A stretch of DNA of 50,778 bases, taken from contig JAFGOU010000592.1 of NCBI GenBank assembly GCA_016926315.1, positions 1-50,778 of the forward strand. The letters are read 5' to 3'. The notes beneath the pieces are model-generated. The model made no database searches, had not been told where the DNA came from, and saw nothing but the letters and a program-made list of their open reading frames with translations. The position numbers and the translations under genes are program-made. This document shows positions 1-8,970 of the stretch, one piece after another (the first letter of the stretch is position 1; each line of letters begins with the position of its first letter). This DNA is from Chitinispirillaceae bacterium. GTDB lineage: Bacteria; Fibrobacterota; Chitinivibrionia; Chitinivibrionales; Chitinispirillaceae.

Positions 1-86
1 GGAGGGGAGAGGATTCGAACCTCCGGTGGGGTTGCCCCCACGCAGGTTTAGCAAACCTGTGCCTTGAGCCTCTCGGCCACCCCTCC
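1..86 (-). tRNA. tRNA-Ser (anticodon GCU), 3' end clipped
   Basis: Read on the minus strand this is a class II tRNA. It has a 7-bp acceptor stem (GGAGGGG with CCCCTCC), a D-loop region, the anticodon stem-loop CAGGTTT-GCT-AAACCTG, a long variable arm with a GTGGGGG/CCCCAC stem, and the T-loop TTCGAAT. The anticodon GCT and the long variable arm identify serine (AGC/AGU codons). The window begins at the last acceptor-stem base, so the discriminator base and any encoded CCA lie outside it. Confidence 0.95.
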
Positions 87-113
87 AATCCGGAGAATGA
101 AATGGCGTGCACA

Positions 114-142
114 AATATAATTTCTTTTTGACATGCAGACAA
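114..142 (-). promoter_or_regulatory. Predicted sigma-70 promoter for tRNA-Ser
   Basis: On the minus strand there is a -35 TTGTCT (137-142), a 17-nt spacer and a -10 TATATT (114-119). The -10 lies 27 bases before the first tRNA base. The spacing is ideal and both hexamers are close to consensus. This is inferred from sequence only. Confidence 0.5.
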
Positions 143-184
143 GAAACCGCAGAAAAGCCTTCTGCACGGCATTAAAAACAGATT

Positions 185-2599
185 ATGAACAGCAGTAATT
201 TCCGCGATACTTACCGACGGTACCTTACCAACTTTCTCGCCAAGAACGAGTTGACGGCGACGCCCTACGACCGTTTTCTGTCGCTTGCCTACGCGCTGCG
301 AAGCGAACTGATGAAAAACTGGGTCGAAACCCAGCGGCGTTATCATGAGCGCAACTACAGGCGGATTTATTATTTGTCTACTGAATACATCCTCGGCAAG
401 AGCCTGTTCCAGAATCTTCTGAGTCTCGAAGCGGAGAACGAGGTGATGAGGGCGGTTGAATCGCTCGGGGTTCAGATGGACGATCTGCTGGCCCAGGAGG
501 ATGACTGCATGCTGGGCAACGGGAGCGAAGGGAGGCTGGCCGCCTGTCTGCTTGAGGCGCTGGCGACGCAGAAGTTTCCTGCGGTAGGATACGGGATCCG
601 CTACGAGTATGCCCAGTTCCACCAGGAGATACGCAACGGCATTCAGATCGAACGTCCCAACGACTGGCTGCGTCGCGGCAATCCATGGGAGATCGTGAGG
701 CCTGAATATGCCTGTACCGTAAGGTTCGGCGGCGAGTGTCACCGGATGCAATCCGGGGACCTTCTGGGCTCTTATGCATGGAAAAATGCCGAAATGGTCC
801 ATGCGATTCCCTATGATATGCCGATCGTCGGCTATCGCAACAATGTGGTCAATACGCTGCGATTATGGACCGCGCGGGCGTCCGAAGAGTTCCTCCCCGA
901 TTATCTCAACCACGGCGACTACGAACGCGCCTGCGATGATAAATCAAAATACAGCAATATCACCCGGATACTGTTCCCTGACGAAGACGTCCGCCGCGCT
1001 ACCGATCTGCGGATGAAACAGCAGTATTTTTTCGTCAGCGCTTCCCTTCAGGACATTATACGGCGTTTCAAACAGCACAACAGCGACATGGATGATCTCG
1101 ATAAGAAAGTCGCCATACATCTCGGAGGGAGCCGCTGTTCCCTTGCTATTCCGGAATTGATGAGGATACTTGTCGACCAGGAAGGCGTTCCATGGGAAAG
1201 GGCATGGGAGATGACCCGTGCCATATTTTCATATACGAGCCACGCCGTTTCACGGGAAGACTCGGAAATATGGCCGGTCTACAAGGTCGGCCAGATATTG
1301 CCGCGTCATCTCCAGATTATTTTCGACATCAACCAGATACACCTTGACAAGGTGAGAAAGAAATACGGTGATGACCCCGATCATCTGCGGGGCCTGTCGC
1401 TTATCGAGGAAGGTGAGGTAAAACGGATACGGTTCGCCGATATTGGAGTCCTCGGCTCCTCGTCGGTCAACGGCGTTTCAAGGGAACAGACCGATATCCT
1501 CAGGAAAAAAGTATTTACGTCCCTTGCCTTGTACGCTCCCGAACGGTTTACCTGCAAGGTAAACGGCGTCGGGCAGCGGCGCTGGCTGCTTACGATCAAC
1601 CCTCCTCTGGCGAAACTGATCACAAAAAGCATCGGTGAAAAATGGATAAAAGAACCCGAATCGCTGAAAGAACTTGAACACCTGGTCGAAGACGAGCGGT
1701 TTCTGGAATCGCTTGCGACGATGAAGAAAACGGCAAAGGTTAAACTGGCGGACTCGTTGAAAGGTGTCCCCGGTTTTCCTTCGGAAGAGTCGTTCATGTA
1801 TGACGTGCAGCTTGGCAAGATACACCTTAACAAGAGACAGCTGCTGCATGTTCTGTATATACTGCACCGCTATCTGAGCTTTCGTAAGGGCCTTTCGGCC
1901 GGCGCCCGCAGGGTCCATATCTTCGCGGGAAAGGCGTCGCCTTCGGATTTTCTGGCGAAACAGATTATCCGTCTCATAGCGGCGACAGCAGATTGCATCA
2001 ACAACGATCCGGAGATCCAGAGACTCATGCGTGTCGTCTTTATCCCTGATTTCAACATGACATGGGCCGAGAATATCATCCCGGCGGCTGATCTTGCCGA
2101 ACATCTTTCCACTGCCACCATGGAACCGGCCGGAACGTTCAATATGAAGTTCGCGCTCAACGGCGCGGTTTCGATTGCCAGCCTCAGCGGAGCGAACAAT
2201 GAAATAGCGGAAAAAATCGCCACGGAATATATTTTTACTTTCGGGAAGGGAGCTGAAGACCTGGCTGCAATGCAGGATTATCGTCCTTCGGATATTCTGG
2301 CAAAGGATGAGCGGCTGAGAGATATCTTCAACTTTCTGGAAGGAGAACTGGTTCCGAAAACCCCTAAAGGGAACGCTCTCCATCCTCTGCTGTCCTCGCT
2401 CCGTGACAGCGACCGCCAGTACACCCTTCTTGATTTCGATGATTACGTGAAAAAGCAGGATCTTATTGATACGCTGTATGCGTACCCGCTTGCATGGGCT
2501 AAAACCAGATGTTTCAATATAGCCCGCATCGGATGGTTTTCAAGTGACCGCCTGGTGCACGAGTATGCCCGCGATGTATGGAAGATCGATCCGGAGTGA
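185..2599 (+). CDS. Glycogen phosphorylase family protein with altered active site
   Basis: This 804-residue protein is collinear with GT35 glycogen/maltodextrin phosphorylases, which release glucose-1-phosphate from alpha-1,4-glucan using PLP. The scaffold is clear: GYRN around 217, LPRHLQII around 372, IPAADL around 632, and the PLP lysine K655 in NMKFALNG. Most substrate and phosphate motifs differ from the family. GNGGLGR is GNGSEGR (111-117), NDTHP is GGSRC (314-318), YTNHT is YTSHA (350-354), NGITPRRW is NGVGQRRW (460-467), the KR of IKRLHEYKRQ is GK (544-545), and EASGTGNMK is EPAGTFNMK. It may bind PLP and glucan but be inactive or altered in specificity, so the symbol glgP is withheld. 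No clear Shine-Dalgarno precedes the ATG. ptsI follows after 50 bp. Confidence is high for the family and low for activity. Confidence 0.9.
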   Translation: MNSSNFRDTYRRYLTNFLAKNELTATPYDRFLSLAYALRSELMKNWVETQRRYHERNYRRIYYLSTEYILGKSLFQNLLSLEAENEVMRAVESLGVQMDDLLAQEDDCMLGNGSEGRLAACLLEALATQKFPAVGYGIRYEYAQFHQEIRNGIQIERPNDWLRRGNPWEIVRPEYACTVRFGGECHRMQSGDLLGSYAWKNAEMVHAIPYDMPIVGYRNNVVNTLRLWTARASEEFLPDYLNHGDYERACDDKSKYSNITRILFPDEDVRRATDLRMKQQYFFVSASLQDIIRRFKQHNSDMDDLDKKVAIHLGGSRCSLAIPELMRILVDQEGVPWERAWEMTRAIFSYTSHAVSREDSEIWPVYKVGQILPRHLQIIFDINQIHLDKVRKKYGDDPDHLRGLSLIEEGEVKRIRFADIGVLGSSSVNGVSREQTDILRKKVFTSLALYAPERFTCKVNGVGQRRWLLTINPPLAKLITKSIGEKWIKEPESLKELEHLVEDERFLESLATMKKTAKVKLADSLKGVPGFPSEESFMYDVQLGKIHLNKRQLLHVLYILHRYLSFRKGLSAGARRVHIFAGKASPSDFLAKQIIRLIAATADCINNDPEIQRLMRVVFIPDFNMTWAENIIPAADLAEHLSTATMEPAGTFNMKFALNGAVSIASLSGANNEIAEKIATEYIFTFGKGAEDLAAMQDYRPSDILAKDERLRDIFNFLEGELVPKTPKGNALHPLLSSLRDSDRQYTLLDFDDYVKKQDLIDTLYAYPLAWAKTRCFNIARIGWFSSDRLVHEYARDVWKIDPE

Positions 2600-2649
2600 A
2601 CAGCCGCCGCATGACGTGAACGGCATCGGCGCTTCATAAGGTGCATACG

Positions 2650-4401
2650 ATGAAAAAAGAGATCAGACTTACCGGTATCCCCGTCGTATCAGGGTGGGGA
2701 ATGGGCAAGGCGTACTTTGTGGGACGGTCTGTTCAGCAGACGTCGACGGTATCAATTTCCCGTCAGGACCTCGGCAGTGAGATCATGCGGTTCAACGAAA
2801 TAAGGGAGCGCGCAAAAAAGGATTATCATCGGCACGTGGAGGAACTCGGCAAATCCGGGGGCGCCGATTCGTCCATTGTCAGCATATACCAGCATATTCT
2901 TGACGATCCGGCGTTCATAGGACAGGTCGTCGATAATATTTCAACAAAGCTGTATGACGTCGAGACCTCAATCAGAATAGTATCAAACGATTTTATCAGG
3001 CGGTTTGATGCCGCAGGCACGTCCTATTTCAAGGAACGTTCAGGCGATATGGTCGAGATCTGCGAGAAGCTGATCTCTTACCTCTATGAGGATGACGGGC
3101 GTGCCAGGAAATTTCTGGAACCGGTGATTCTTGTCGTCATGCGGACATTTACGCCGAGCGATATCCTTGCCTATGATAAATCAAAAATATGCGGTGTTAT
3201 CACCGCCAGCGGCGGCAAAACCTCTCATGCAGCCATCCTGGCAAGGTCCTATTCCATCCCTGTTGTTTCCGGCATTGGAAACCTTTCCGAGAACATTACA
3301 CCGGGGGATGTCGTCCTCGTCGACGCCGAGAAGGGCGTCGTTTATATCAGGCCCCAACAGTCCGTTGTCAGCAGGTATAAACGCCAGACGGTTGACGGGT
3401 CGATATTTGAAGAGTTAAGGAAAAAATGGCAGAGACCCGTATATACCCGTGACGGGGTAAAAATCGAAGTGATGGCGAACATTTCACTGCCTGAAGATGC
3501 GGAAGAAGCGAATATGTACGGCGCTGACAGCATCGGGCTGGTGAGGACGGAGTATCTCCTTTCGAACCGCAAGGAGATGCCTGCCAAGGATGTCCAGCGA
3601 GCCTATTATGAAAGCATCTTTAAGAAGGTGCATAGAAAGCACTGCGTGTTAAGGCTCATGGACATAGGCGGCGACAAGGTGCCGCAGTTTTTCGACATGC
3701 CCCCCGAGTTCAATCCTTTCATGGGGTGGAGAGCCATACGCATATTTCTTGAACGCAGGGAATATTTCGAAGACCAGGTGGAAGCGATCATGACCGCGGC
3801 ACGGACGTCAAATTACTCGATAATGGTGCCGATGGTCAGCACCCTTCAGGAGTGGATGGAAGCGAAAGGGGTGATAAGAGGTGTGGCGGAAAAACTGGGC
3901 ATGGAAATGCCCAAGTGCGGTGTGCTTTTCGAAGTGCCGCTCGCCATCCTCGAGATAAGCATGTTTCTCAAGGAGATGGATTTCGCTTCCATAGGCACCA
4001 ACGACCTGCTGCAGTATCTCAACGCGGCGGACCGCAACAATGCTAAGGTGAACTATTTGTATAACCCTGTTGAGCCGGCTTTTCTGCGGATTCTGCGCAC
4101 CGCGATCAAGACTGCCAATGACGGAGGAATGAAACTTTCCGTCTGCGGCGAAATGGCGGGGAATCCGCTCCATTGCGTGCTTCTGGCCGGCCTCGGTTTG
4201 AAAAGATTCAGTGTCATACCGCGGGTCATCCCGCTCATTAAGGAGATCATTTCACGTATCAGTTTTCTCGAGGTAGCCGAGAGTATTTCTTATATCGACG
4301 CGGTTGACTCGACCGAAGACATGTCACGCTGGCTCAAGAACCTGAACAAACGCTTCCTTGGGGATCTGCTCGATAAATTCCCCGTTACGGTCGACGTATA
4401 A
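2650..4401 (+). CDS. ptsI: Phosphoenolpyruvate-protein phosphotransferase (PTS Enzyme I)
   Basis: Enzyme I takes phosphate from PEP and passes it to HPr. The 583-residue protein has the N-terminal EI domain, then the swivelling phosphohistidine domain with GGKTSHAAIL (active His about 193), then the PEP-binding TIM barrel. The barrel shows MDIGGDK, NPFMGWRAIR, SIGTNDL and the C-terminal SVCGEMAG with the conserved catalytic Cys (about 499). Key residues look intact, unlike the gene upstream. The ATG at 2650 is chosen because TAAGGTG ends 6 bases before it; a GTG at 2641 would add three residues and overlap that site. No HPr or EII gene is in the window, so a regulatory phosphorelay is as likely as sugar transport. 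Confidence 0.93.
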   Translation: MKKEIRLTGIPVVSGWGMGKAYFVGRSVQQTSTVSISRQDLGSEIMRFNEIRERAKKDYHRHVEELGKSGGADSSIVSIYQHILDDPAFIGQVVDNISTKLYDVETSIRIVSNDFIRRFDAAGTSYFKERSGDMVEICEKLISYLYEDDGRARKFLEPVILVVMRTFTPSDILAYDKSKICGVITASGGKTSHAAILARSYSIPVVSGIGNLSENITPGDVVLVDAEKGVVYIRPQQSVVSRYKRQTVDGSIFEELRKKWQRPVYTRDGVKIEVMANISLPEDAEEANMYGADSIGLVRTEYLLSNRKEMPAKDVQRAYYESIFKKVHRKHCVLRLMDIGGDKVPQFFDMPPEFNPFMGWRAIRIFLERREYFEDQVEAIMTAARTSNYSIMVPMVSTLQEWMEAKGVIRGVAEKLGMEMPKCGVLFEVPLAILEISMFLKEMDFASIGTNDLLQYLNAADRNNAKVNYLYNPVEPAFLRILRTAIKTANDGGMKLSVCGEMAGNPLHCVLLAGLGLKRFSVIPRVIPLIKEIISRISFLEVAESISYIDAVDSTEDMSRWLKNLNKRFLGDLLDKFPVTVDV

Positions 4402-4432
4402 TACTTCAAGGCGCGCATGGTAAGAGGCCGTC

Positions 4433-4660
4433 TTATTCAGGAGGCAGCAGAGAGGCACCTATAAGGAAGATATGCTGGGGCGCTTGCGCGCTTACGTAGC
4501 TCCGGTCGTGCGTGCCTTCCCGTGAAATAAAATAGTGCGCTATGCCTTCGTTATGCAGTAGTGAATCCATCCTGCGGTTCCCTTTAAGGGCAAAATCTTC
4601 TGTTCGCAGTATCCGGGCGTTCATGGCGGATGCCTGCATGGATTTTAACGCCGGCCGCAC
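4433..4660 (-). CDS. Small hypothetical protein downstream of folE
   Basis: This is a 75-residue open frame starting 10 bases after the folE stop on the same strand and ending 31 bp from the convergent ptsI. I recognise no family. There is no signal peptide, membrane segment or metal motif. The context would fit a two-gene unit with folE, but the frame could also be chance read-through of the folE 3' untranslated region. Treat it as a weak prediction. Confidence 0.3.
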   Translation of the reverse strand: MRPALKSMQASAMNARILRTEDFALKGNRRMDSLLHNEGIAHYFISREGTHDRSYVSAQAPQHIFLIGASLLPPE

Positions 4661-4670
4661 AGGGAAAGGA

Positions 4671-5222
4671 TCAGGCCCTGTCCATGCCGATAAGATTAAG
4701 AAATTCCATGCGTGTCGACTGTTTTTTACGGAAGCATCCGAGCATGGCAGAGGTTACCATTCTGGAATTCTGTTTCTGAACGCCGCGCATCATCATGCAC
4801 AGATGGCGCGCCTCAATCACGACACCGACGCCCTGCGCATCAATCGGTTTTTCAAGGGAAGCGGCTATCTGCTGTGTCAGTCTCTCCTGAACCTGCAGCC
4901 TTCGGGCAAAGCAGTCAACAAGCCGTGCCAGTTTGCTTACGCCGTAGACTCTGTTTTTTGCGATGTAACCTATGTGGCACTTGCCGAAAAAAGGAAGCAG
5001 ATGGTGCTCGCACATGCTGTATACTTCAATGTCGCGCACGATAATCATATGGTTGCATTCTTCCGTGTAAACGGCGCTTTTCAGTATCCCGGCAGGGTCC
5101 TGAGCATACCCCTGCATGAGGAATTCATAGGCGCGCTTGACCCGTGCCGGTGTCTTGATCAAACCATGACGGCGGGGGTTTTCACCGATTGCGGAAAGAA
5201 GCTGCCTGATGATTTTTTCCAT
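4671..5222 (-). CDS. folE: GTP cyclohydrolase I
   Basis: FolE converts GTP to 7,8-dihydroneopterin triphosphate, the first step of folate/pterin synthesis, in the cytoplasm. The 183-residue length is normal for the short bacterial form. Zinc ligands are visible: C71 and H74 in [11 protein letters not shown], and C142 in [10 protein letters not shown]. The family stretch [20 protein letters not shown] follows the usual order, as does [12 protein letters not shown] near the C-terminus. The ATG is preceded by GGGAGC at good spacing. The gene lies opposite to its neighbours and converges on ptsI. Confidence 0.95.
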   Translation of the reverse strand: MEKIIRQLLSAIGENPRRHGLIKTPARVKRAYEFLMQGYAQDPAGILKSAVYTEECNHMIIVRDIEVYSMCEHHLLPFFGKCHIGYIAKNRVYGVSKLARLVDCFARRLQVQERLTQQIAASLEKPIDAQGVGVVIEARHLCMMMRGVQKQNSRMVTSAMLGCFRKKQSTRMEFLNLIGMDRA

Positions 5223-5375
5223 GGATGCTCCCGGTCGTTGAAGAATCGGTTGTTTTCATGAAAATACTCAAAGCAGAGCATGCAAAGATAGGTGTCTGTT
5301 TCTTGAAGGTGACAGTATAAAAAGATATTTTTCAAACGCCATGCGGTTATTGCCCGGGAAGGCGCGTTAAAGGAT

Positions 5376-6464
5376 ATGGGTCATATACAAGTGAAGAACA
5401 GGAGATCGGGATTGAGTACCCGTACAGTGCTCCTCGGGCTGCTGGTCCTCGTATGCTGCGCCGGTATTTTCGTGTTGGTGGTGGAGGTGATCAGGAACGC
5501 CGCGCCGGAAACGAAGCGGCTTGAATTGTACTATAAGGGGGCTCAACGGTTCAGCGAGGAGCAGAAAGCGCTTTATCTGAAAGGAATAGCAGGTTTCTGG
5601 GCTTTCGATTTGGAGAAAATAGCCGGGGGAATGCTCGTCAGCAAGAAAGACCGTCTTGAAATCAAGGAGAACGGCATCGTATGGCAGGCCGTTGAATGGA
5701 AAATGACGATGCCGGACAGTACCCGGACGGTTCTGACGCAGATTCGTACGGTCTATATCAATCCGTACGGCATCTCCAGGGGAGACACGCTCAGTGATGC
5801 TTATGTGCTTTCTCAGGCGTTTTTCGGCGGAGAAGACACTTGTTTCGGCGGGTATAACTACTCCGAATTGTGGCAGATGGCCCGCAGAGGCGGAGACCTT
5901 GTGTTGTCAAAACGGAACTACCGGCCTTACCGGGGAGCATTGGCCGTTTTTTTCCCCGCAGGCGCGGTAGATTTGGTGGAGCGCTCCGAAAAGCAGCTCT
6001 ATTACGATACGATCGCCGGGGGAGTCCGGGAGACAAAGTTGAATTCGGTAAATTACATACGGAAAACCGACGCTGGCACCGGGAAGGTTTCCCTGCTTCC
6101 GATCCGTGATTCCATCACCGGACTTGACGGATATTTCAGACTTTTTCTTGAAGGCAGATGGGGGAAGATGCAAGTCGGGATCCATGATGAAAACGATGCC
6201 GCCGTTCTTTTGGAAAAATATCATCAGCCTTTTATCGTTGATGAACAATGGCGGCTGTTTCCGAGGCCGCTGCCCAGAAAAGTCAGGGTGTATTTTATTA
6301 TCATGGCCGACGGCAGAGTTGACAGCGTACGGTTGCTGTATTCCTCGGAGAAGATTAACGCGATGTTTATCTCTGATTTGACCGCGCAGGTCGCGTCCTG
6401 GCGTTTTCCGGCCCACCATGCTTCTTCAATCCGGGTGTCACATACATTTACCATGCCTCATTAG
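5376..6464 (+). CDS. Single-pass membrane protein with TonB/AgmX-like C-terminal domain
   Basis: The 362-residue protein has a basic N-terminus and one membrane helix at about 18-40, so most of it is predicted to be periplasmic. The central 240 residues match no family I know. The last 70 residues (IIMADGRVDSVRLLYSS, then VASWRFPAHHASS) resemble the C-terminal domain of TonB and of AgmX/PglI proteins: a G-x-V strand, a helix, then WRFP. There is no proline-rich linker, so it is not a classical TonB. The ATG has AAAGGA only one base away; a TTG at 5411 with AGGAGAT upstream is a credible alternative start that keeps the helix. The hybrid kinase gene follows. Confidence 0.6.
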   Translation: MGHIQVKNRRSGLSTRTVLLGLLVLVCCAGIFVLVVEVIRNAAPETKRLELYYKGAQRFSEEQKALYLKGIAGFWAFDLEKIAGGMLVSKKDRLEIKENGIVWQAVEWKMTMPDSTRTVLTQIRTVYINPYGISRGDTLSDAYVLSQAFFGGEDTCFGGYNYSELWQMARRGGDLVLSKRNYRPYRGALAVFFPAGAVDLVERSEKQLYYDTIAGGVRETKLNSVNYIRKTDAGTGKVSLLPIRDSITGLDGYFRLFLEGRWGKMQVGIHDENDAAVLLEKYHQPFIVDEQWRLFPRPLPRKVRVYFIIMADGRVDSVRLLYSSEKINAMFISDLTAQVASWRFPAHHASSIRVSHTFTMPH

Positions 6465-6487
6465 GTCCGGTGCGGCGGATACCCGGA

Positions 6488-6520
6488 ATTACAAAAAAAA
6501 TGTCGACATTTTTTTGTAAT
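6488..6520. repeat. 33-nt near-perfect palindrome between two genes
   Basis: The arms are ATTAC plus eight A plus TGTC, facing GACA plus seven T plus GTAAT, so the only flaw is one extra A in the left arm. The centre is TGTCGACA. It lies 24 bases after the TonB-domain gene and reaches the first possible ATG (6519) of the kinase gene. It could be an operator, or an A/T-rich hairpin acting as terminator or translational block; it lacks the GC stem of a typical intrinsic terminator. Confidence 0.6.
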
Positions 6521-6569
6521 GACTGTATATTTAACTCAGCCCGTATACCCCATTCATAGGGCACACACC

Positions 6570-8966
6570 ATGGCGAAGTCTGTTTCGCAGCAATATAGTA
6601 TTGCCAGAGTAAGGCATTTGCTGCTGGAATTGGTCAAAACGCTTAACAGAAGCTTGCCTGACTTCTCTCCTCAAAAGGGTTTCGCGCCCGTTAAAAAGGG
6701 AAGCGACCCCGATCAGGTTCTTGAAAACGTAGTAACGGAATTGGGGTCGGTGCGCGACCGGGTGGCGCGTCTCCAGAAGCTTTCTCAGCTGCGCATTGAA
6801 ATGTGGAAAGCTGCCGCAGGAGACAAGACATCGGAAGAAAAACTCATTGAAAAGCTGCTTTTTCTCGTCGGGCCGGCGCTGGACCTGAGCCGTTGCGGCT
6901 ATTTTACCGTCCTCAGGGAAAAATCAGAGGCGGTGTGCACCATTCAATGGTTCAAGGCGAGGCAATACGCATCGCCGTCAAGCAGACTGCCCTATGATAT
7001 CGTCAGCGAATTCATCGGACAGCGGTATGTAGCCGCCTACGAAGACGTGCCGGCGGGAAAAAGACAGGAGGAGATCGCCGCCCTGCTTAAATTCTATAAA
7101 GTGAAATCGTTTCTGGCGGTTCCCTATGACGATCCCTACTCCTTCAGCGGTATCCTTACCTTTTCCGATTGTGAGCAGGTACGTACCTGGACTCAGACAG
7201 AGATCGACCTTTTAATCGAAATCGCGCATATCGTTTCCACGCGGGCGCGGCAGATCAAAGCGGAACAGTTGCTGCGCGAAACGAATTCAAGGCTTGAACA
7301 GCAGGTAAAGGCGCGCACGACTGAGCTGGCTGAGGCGAACCTGAAGCTGAAGGAAGATCTTGCGGAACGGGAAAAGGTGAAGAACGCGCTTGCGGCTGAA
7401 AAAAGACTTCTTGCCGTCACCTTGCGGAGTATTGGCGATGCCGTTATTTTACTTAATGCGGAGGGCCGGATAGCCCTTATTAATAAAGCAGCGGAAATAA
7501 TGACCGGATGGGCTCTGGAAGAAGCCGCAGGAAAAAAGTTTGAAATAGTCGTCCAGCTATTTGATGAAAAGCATTTTCCGGTATCGTATAAGAATTTCAT
7601 CGCGCAGTGTCCCCATGCATCCCTTCAGAGATCGGAGAACCGCTGTTTTCTCCGTTCCCGCGGCGGCAACGAAATCATTGCGGAGTATCAAGGCGCGGTT
7701 ATCAGGGAAAAAGACGGATACAACGGGAACGTCATGGTGCTGCGTGACATTACGCAGAGTCATTTTCTTGAGGAAGAACTCCTGAAGATCAAGAAATTCG
7801 AATCGGTGGGAGTACTTGCGGGAGGCATCGCGCACGATTTCAACAATCTGCTGACCGGGATCACCACGTATCTGTTCATGGCAAAGACAAACGCTTCCGG
7901 CAACAAAGAAGTGTGCTCGATGATAACAGAGGCGGAGAAGGCCGCGTTCAAGGCTACGACGCTGACCAAACAGCTTCTTTCTTTTGCCAAGGGTGGTTCG
8001 TCAGTAAGAGAGACCGTTTCAATCAGACAGGTAATACTCGACACGGTAGGTTTTTGCCTGAGCGGATCAAATGTCGATCACCGCATTGATGTCCCCGAAG
8101 ACCTCTGGCTGGCGGAGGTCGACAAGGGTCAGATCGACCAGGTCATGAGCAATCTCATCCAGAACGCGGTGCAGGCAATGCCCGGCGGCGGGACGGTGAC
8201 GATACAAGGGGAGAATCACCTCCGAGAAAACTCGGATTTTTCTTCGGCATCACCGAAATCCATTCCGCTGGCACCGGGCAAATATGTAAAGATTACCGTC
8301 GTTGACGAAGGAGTCGGGATTCCCTCTGACCAGTTGGACCGTGTTTTTGATCCTTATTTCACGACCAAAAAAGGGGGTACCGGCCTTGGTTTGACGACCG
8401 TTTATTCAATAATTAAACGGCATAAAGGGAACATCTATGCGGAGTCGACCCCCGGTAAAGGTTCGATTTTCACCTTTTTTCTGCCGGCATCCGATAAGCC
8501 GGAGCGCAAAAAATATCCGGATGAATCAACGATGAACGGCGGAACGGGGAGAGTGCTTATCATGGACGATGATGTGATCGTACGCACGGTGGTGGAATCT
8601 TTTTTAAAAAAGGCCGGCTACAGCCCGGTCGGAGTTTCGAACGGAACGCAGACCCTTGAGCTCTACGCCGAGGCGTTGTCTCAAAACGACCCCTTCCTCA
8701 TCACCATCTTGGATTTGACGATACCCGGCGGCATGGGAGGCAAGGAAACCGTACGCAAACTCCGTGAGATCGATCCCGATGCCAGGGTGATTGCTTTCAG
8801 CGGATATTCAAACGACCCCATATTTGCCGATTATAAACGATACGGATTTGACGGCGTTCTGGCAAAGCCTTTCAGCATTCAGGAATTCATGCGCGCGATC
8901 GGATCGGTAATGGGGCCCCGTAAGAGCGGAGAAAATTCTTCCGCGACTCCCGATGCACCCGTATAG
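6570..8966 (+). CDS. Soluble hybrid histidine kinase (GAF-PAS-HisKA-HATPase-REC)
   Basis: This is a sensor kinase without membrane segments. In order it has an N-terminal helical part, a GAF-like domain (about 85-225), a coiled coil (about 230-280), a PAS domain (about 283-400), a HisKA H-box GGIAHDFNNLL with the phospho-His near 422, and a HATPase domain. The HATPase shows the N-box SNLIQNAVQAMPGGG, the G1 box DEGVGIP, the F-box DPYFTTKKGG and the G2 box TGLGLTT. A C-terminal receiver follows with the phospho-Asp near 715 (LDLTIPGG) and Lys near 766 (AKPF). The HDFNN H-box is typical of NtrB-like kinases with fused receivers. The ATG at 6570 is chosen because the ATG at 6519 lies inside a palindrome without a ribosome site. 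No response-regulator gene is adjacent, so its output is unknown. Confidence 0.88.
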   Translation: MAKSVSQQYSIARVRHLLLELVKTLNRSLPDFSPQKGFAPVKKGSDPDQVLENVVTELGSVRDRVARLQKLSQLRIEMWKAAAGDKTSEEKLIEKLLFLVGPALDLSRCGYFTVLREKSEAVCTIQWFKARQYASPSSRLPYDIVSEFIGQRYVAAYEDVPAGKRQEEIAALLKFYKVKSFLAVPYDDPYSFSGILTFSDCEQVRTWTQTEIDLLIEIAHIVSTRARQIKAEQLLRETNSRLEQQVKARTTELAEANLKLKEDLAEREKVKNALAAEKRLLAVTLRSIGDAVILLNAEGRIALINKAAEIMTGWALEEAAGKKFEIVVQLFDEKHFPVSYKNFIAQCPHASLQRSENRCFLRSRGGNEIIAEYQGAVIREKDGYNGNVMVLRDITQSHFLEEELLKIKKFESVGVLAGGIAHDFNNLLTGITTYLFMAKTNASGNKEVCSMITEAEKAAFKATTLTKQLLSFAKGGSSVRETVSIRQVILDTVGFCLSGSNVDHRIDVPEDLWLAEVDKGQIDQVMSNLIQNAVQAMPGGGTVTIQGENHLRENSDFSSASPKSIPLAPGKYVKITVVDEGVGIPSDQLDRVFDPYFTTKKGGTGLGLTTVYSIIKRHKGNIYAESTPGKGSIFTFFLPASDKPERKKYPDESTMNGGTGRVLIMDDDVIVRTVVESFLKKAGYSPVGVSNGTQTLELYAEALSQNDPFLITILDLTIPGGMGGKETVRKLREIDPDARVIAFSGYSNDPIFADYKRYGFDGVLAKPFSIQEFMRAIGSVMGPRKSGENSSATPDAPV

Positions 8967-8970
8967 GCCG

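Noticed and set aside
4542..5261. A 239-residue plus-strand open frame
   Set aside because: It is the antisense of folE, whose zinc ligands and family motifs are clear.
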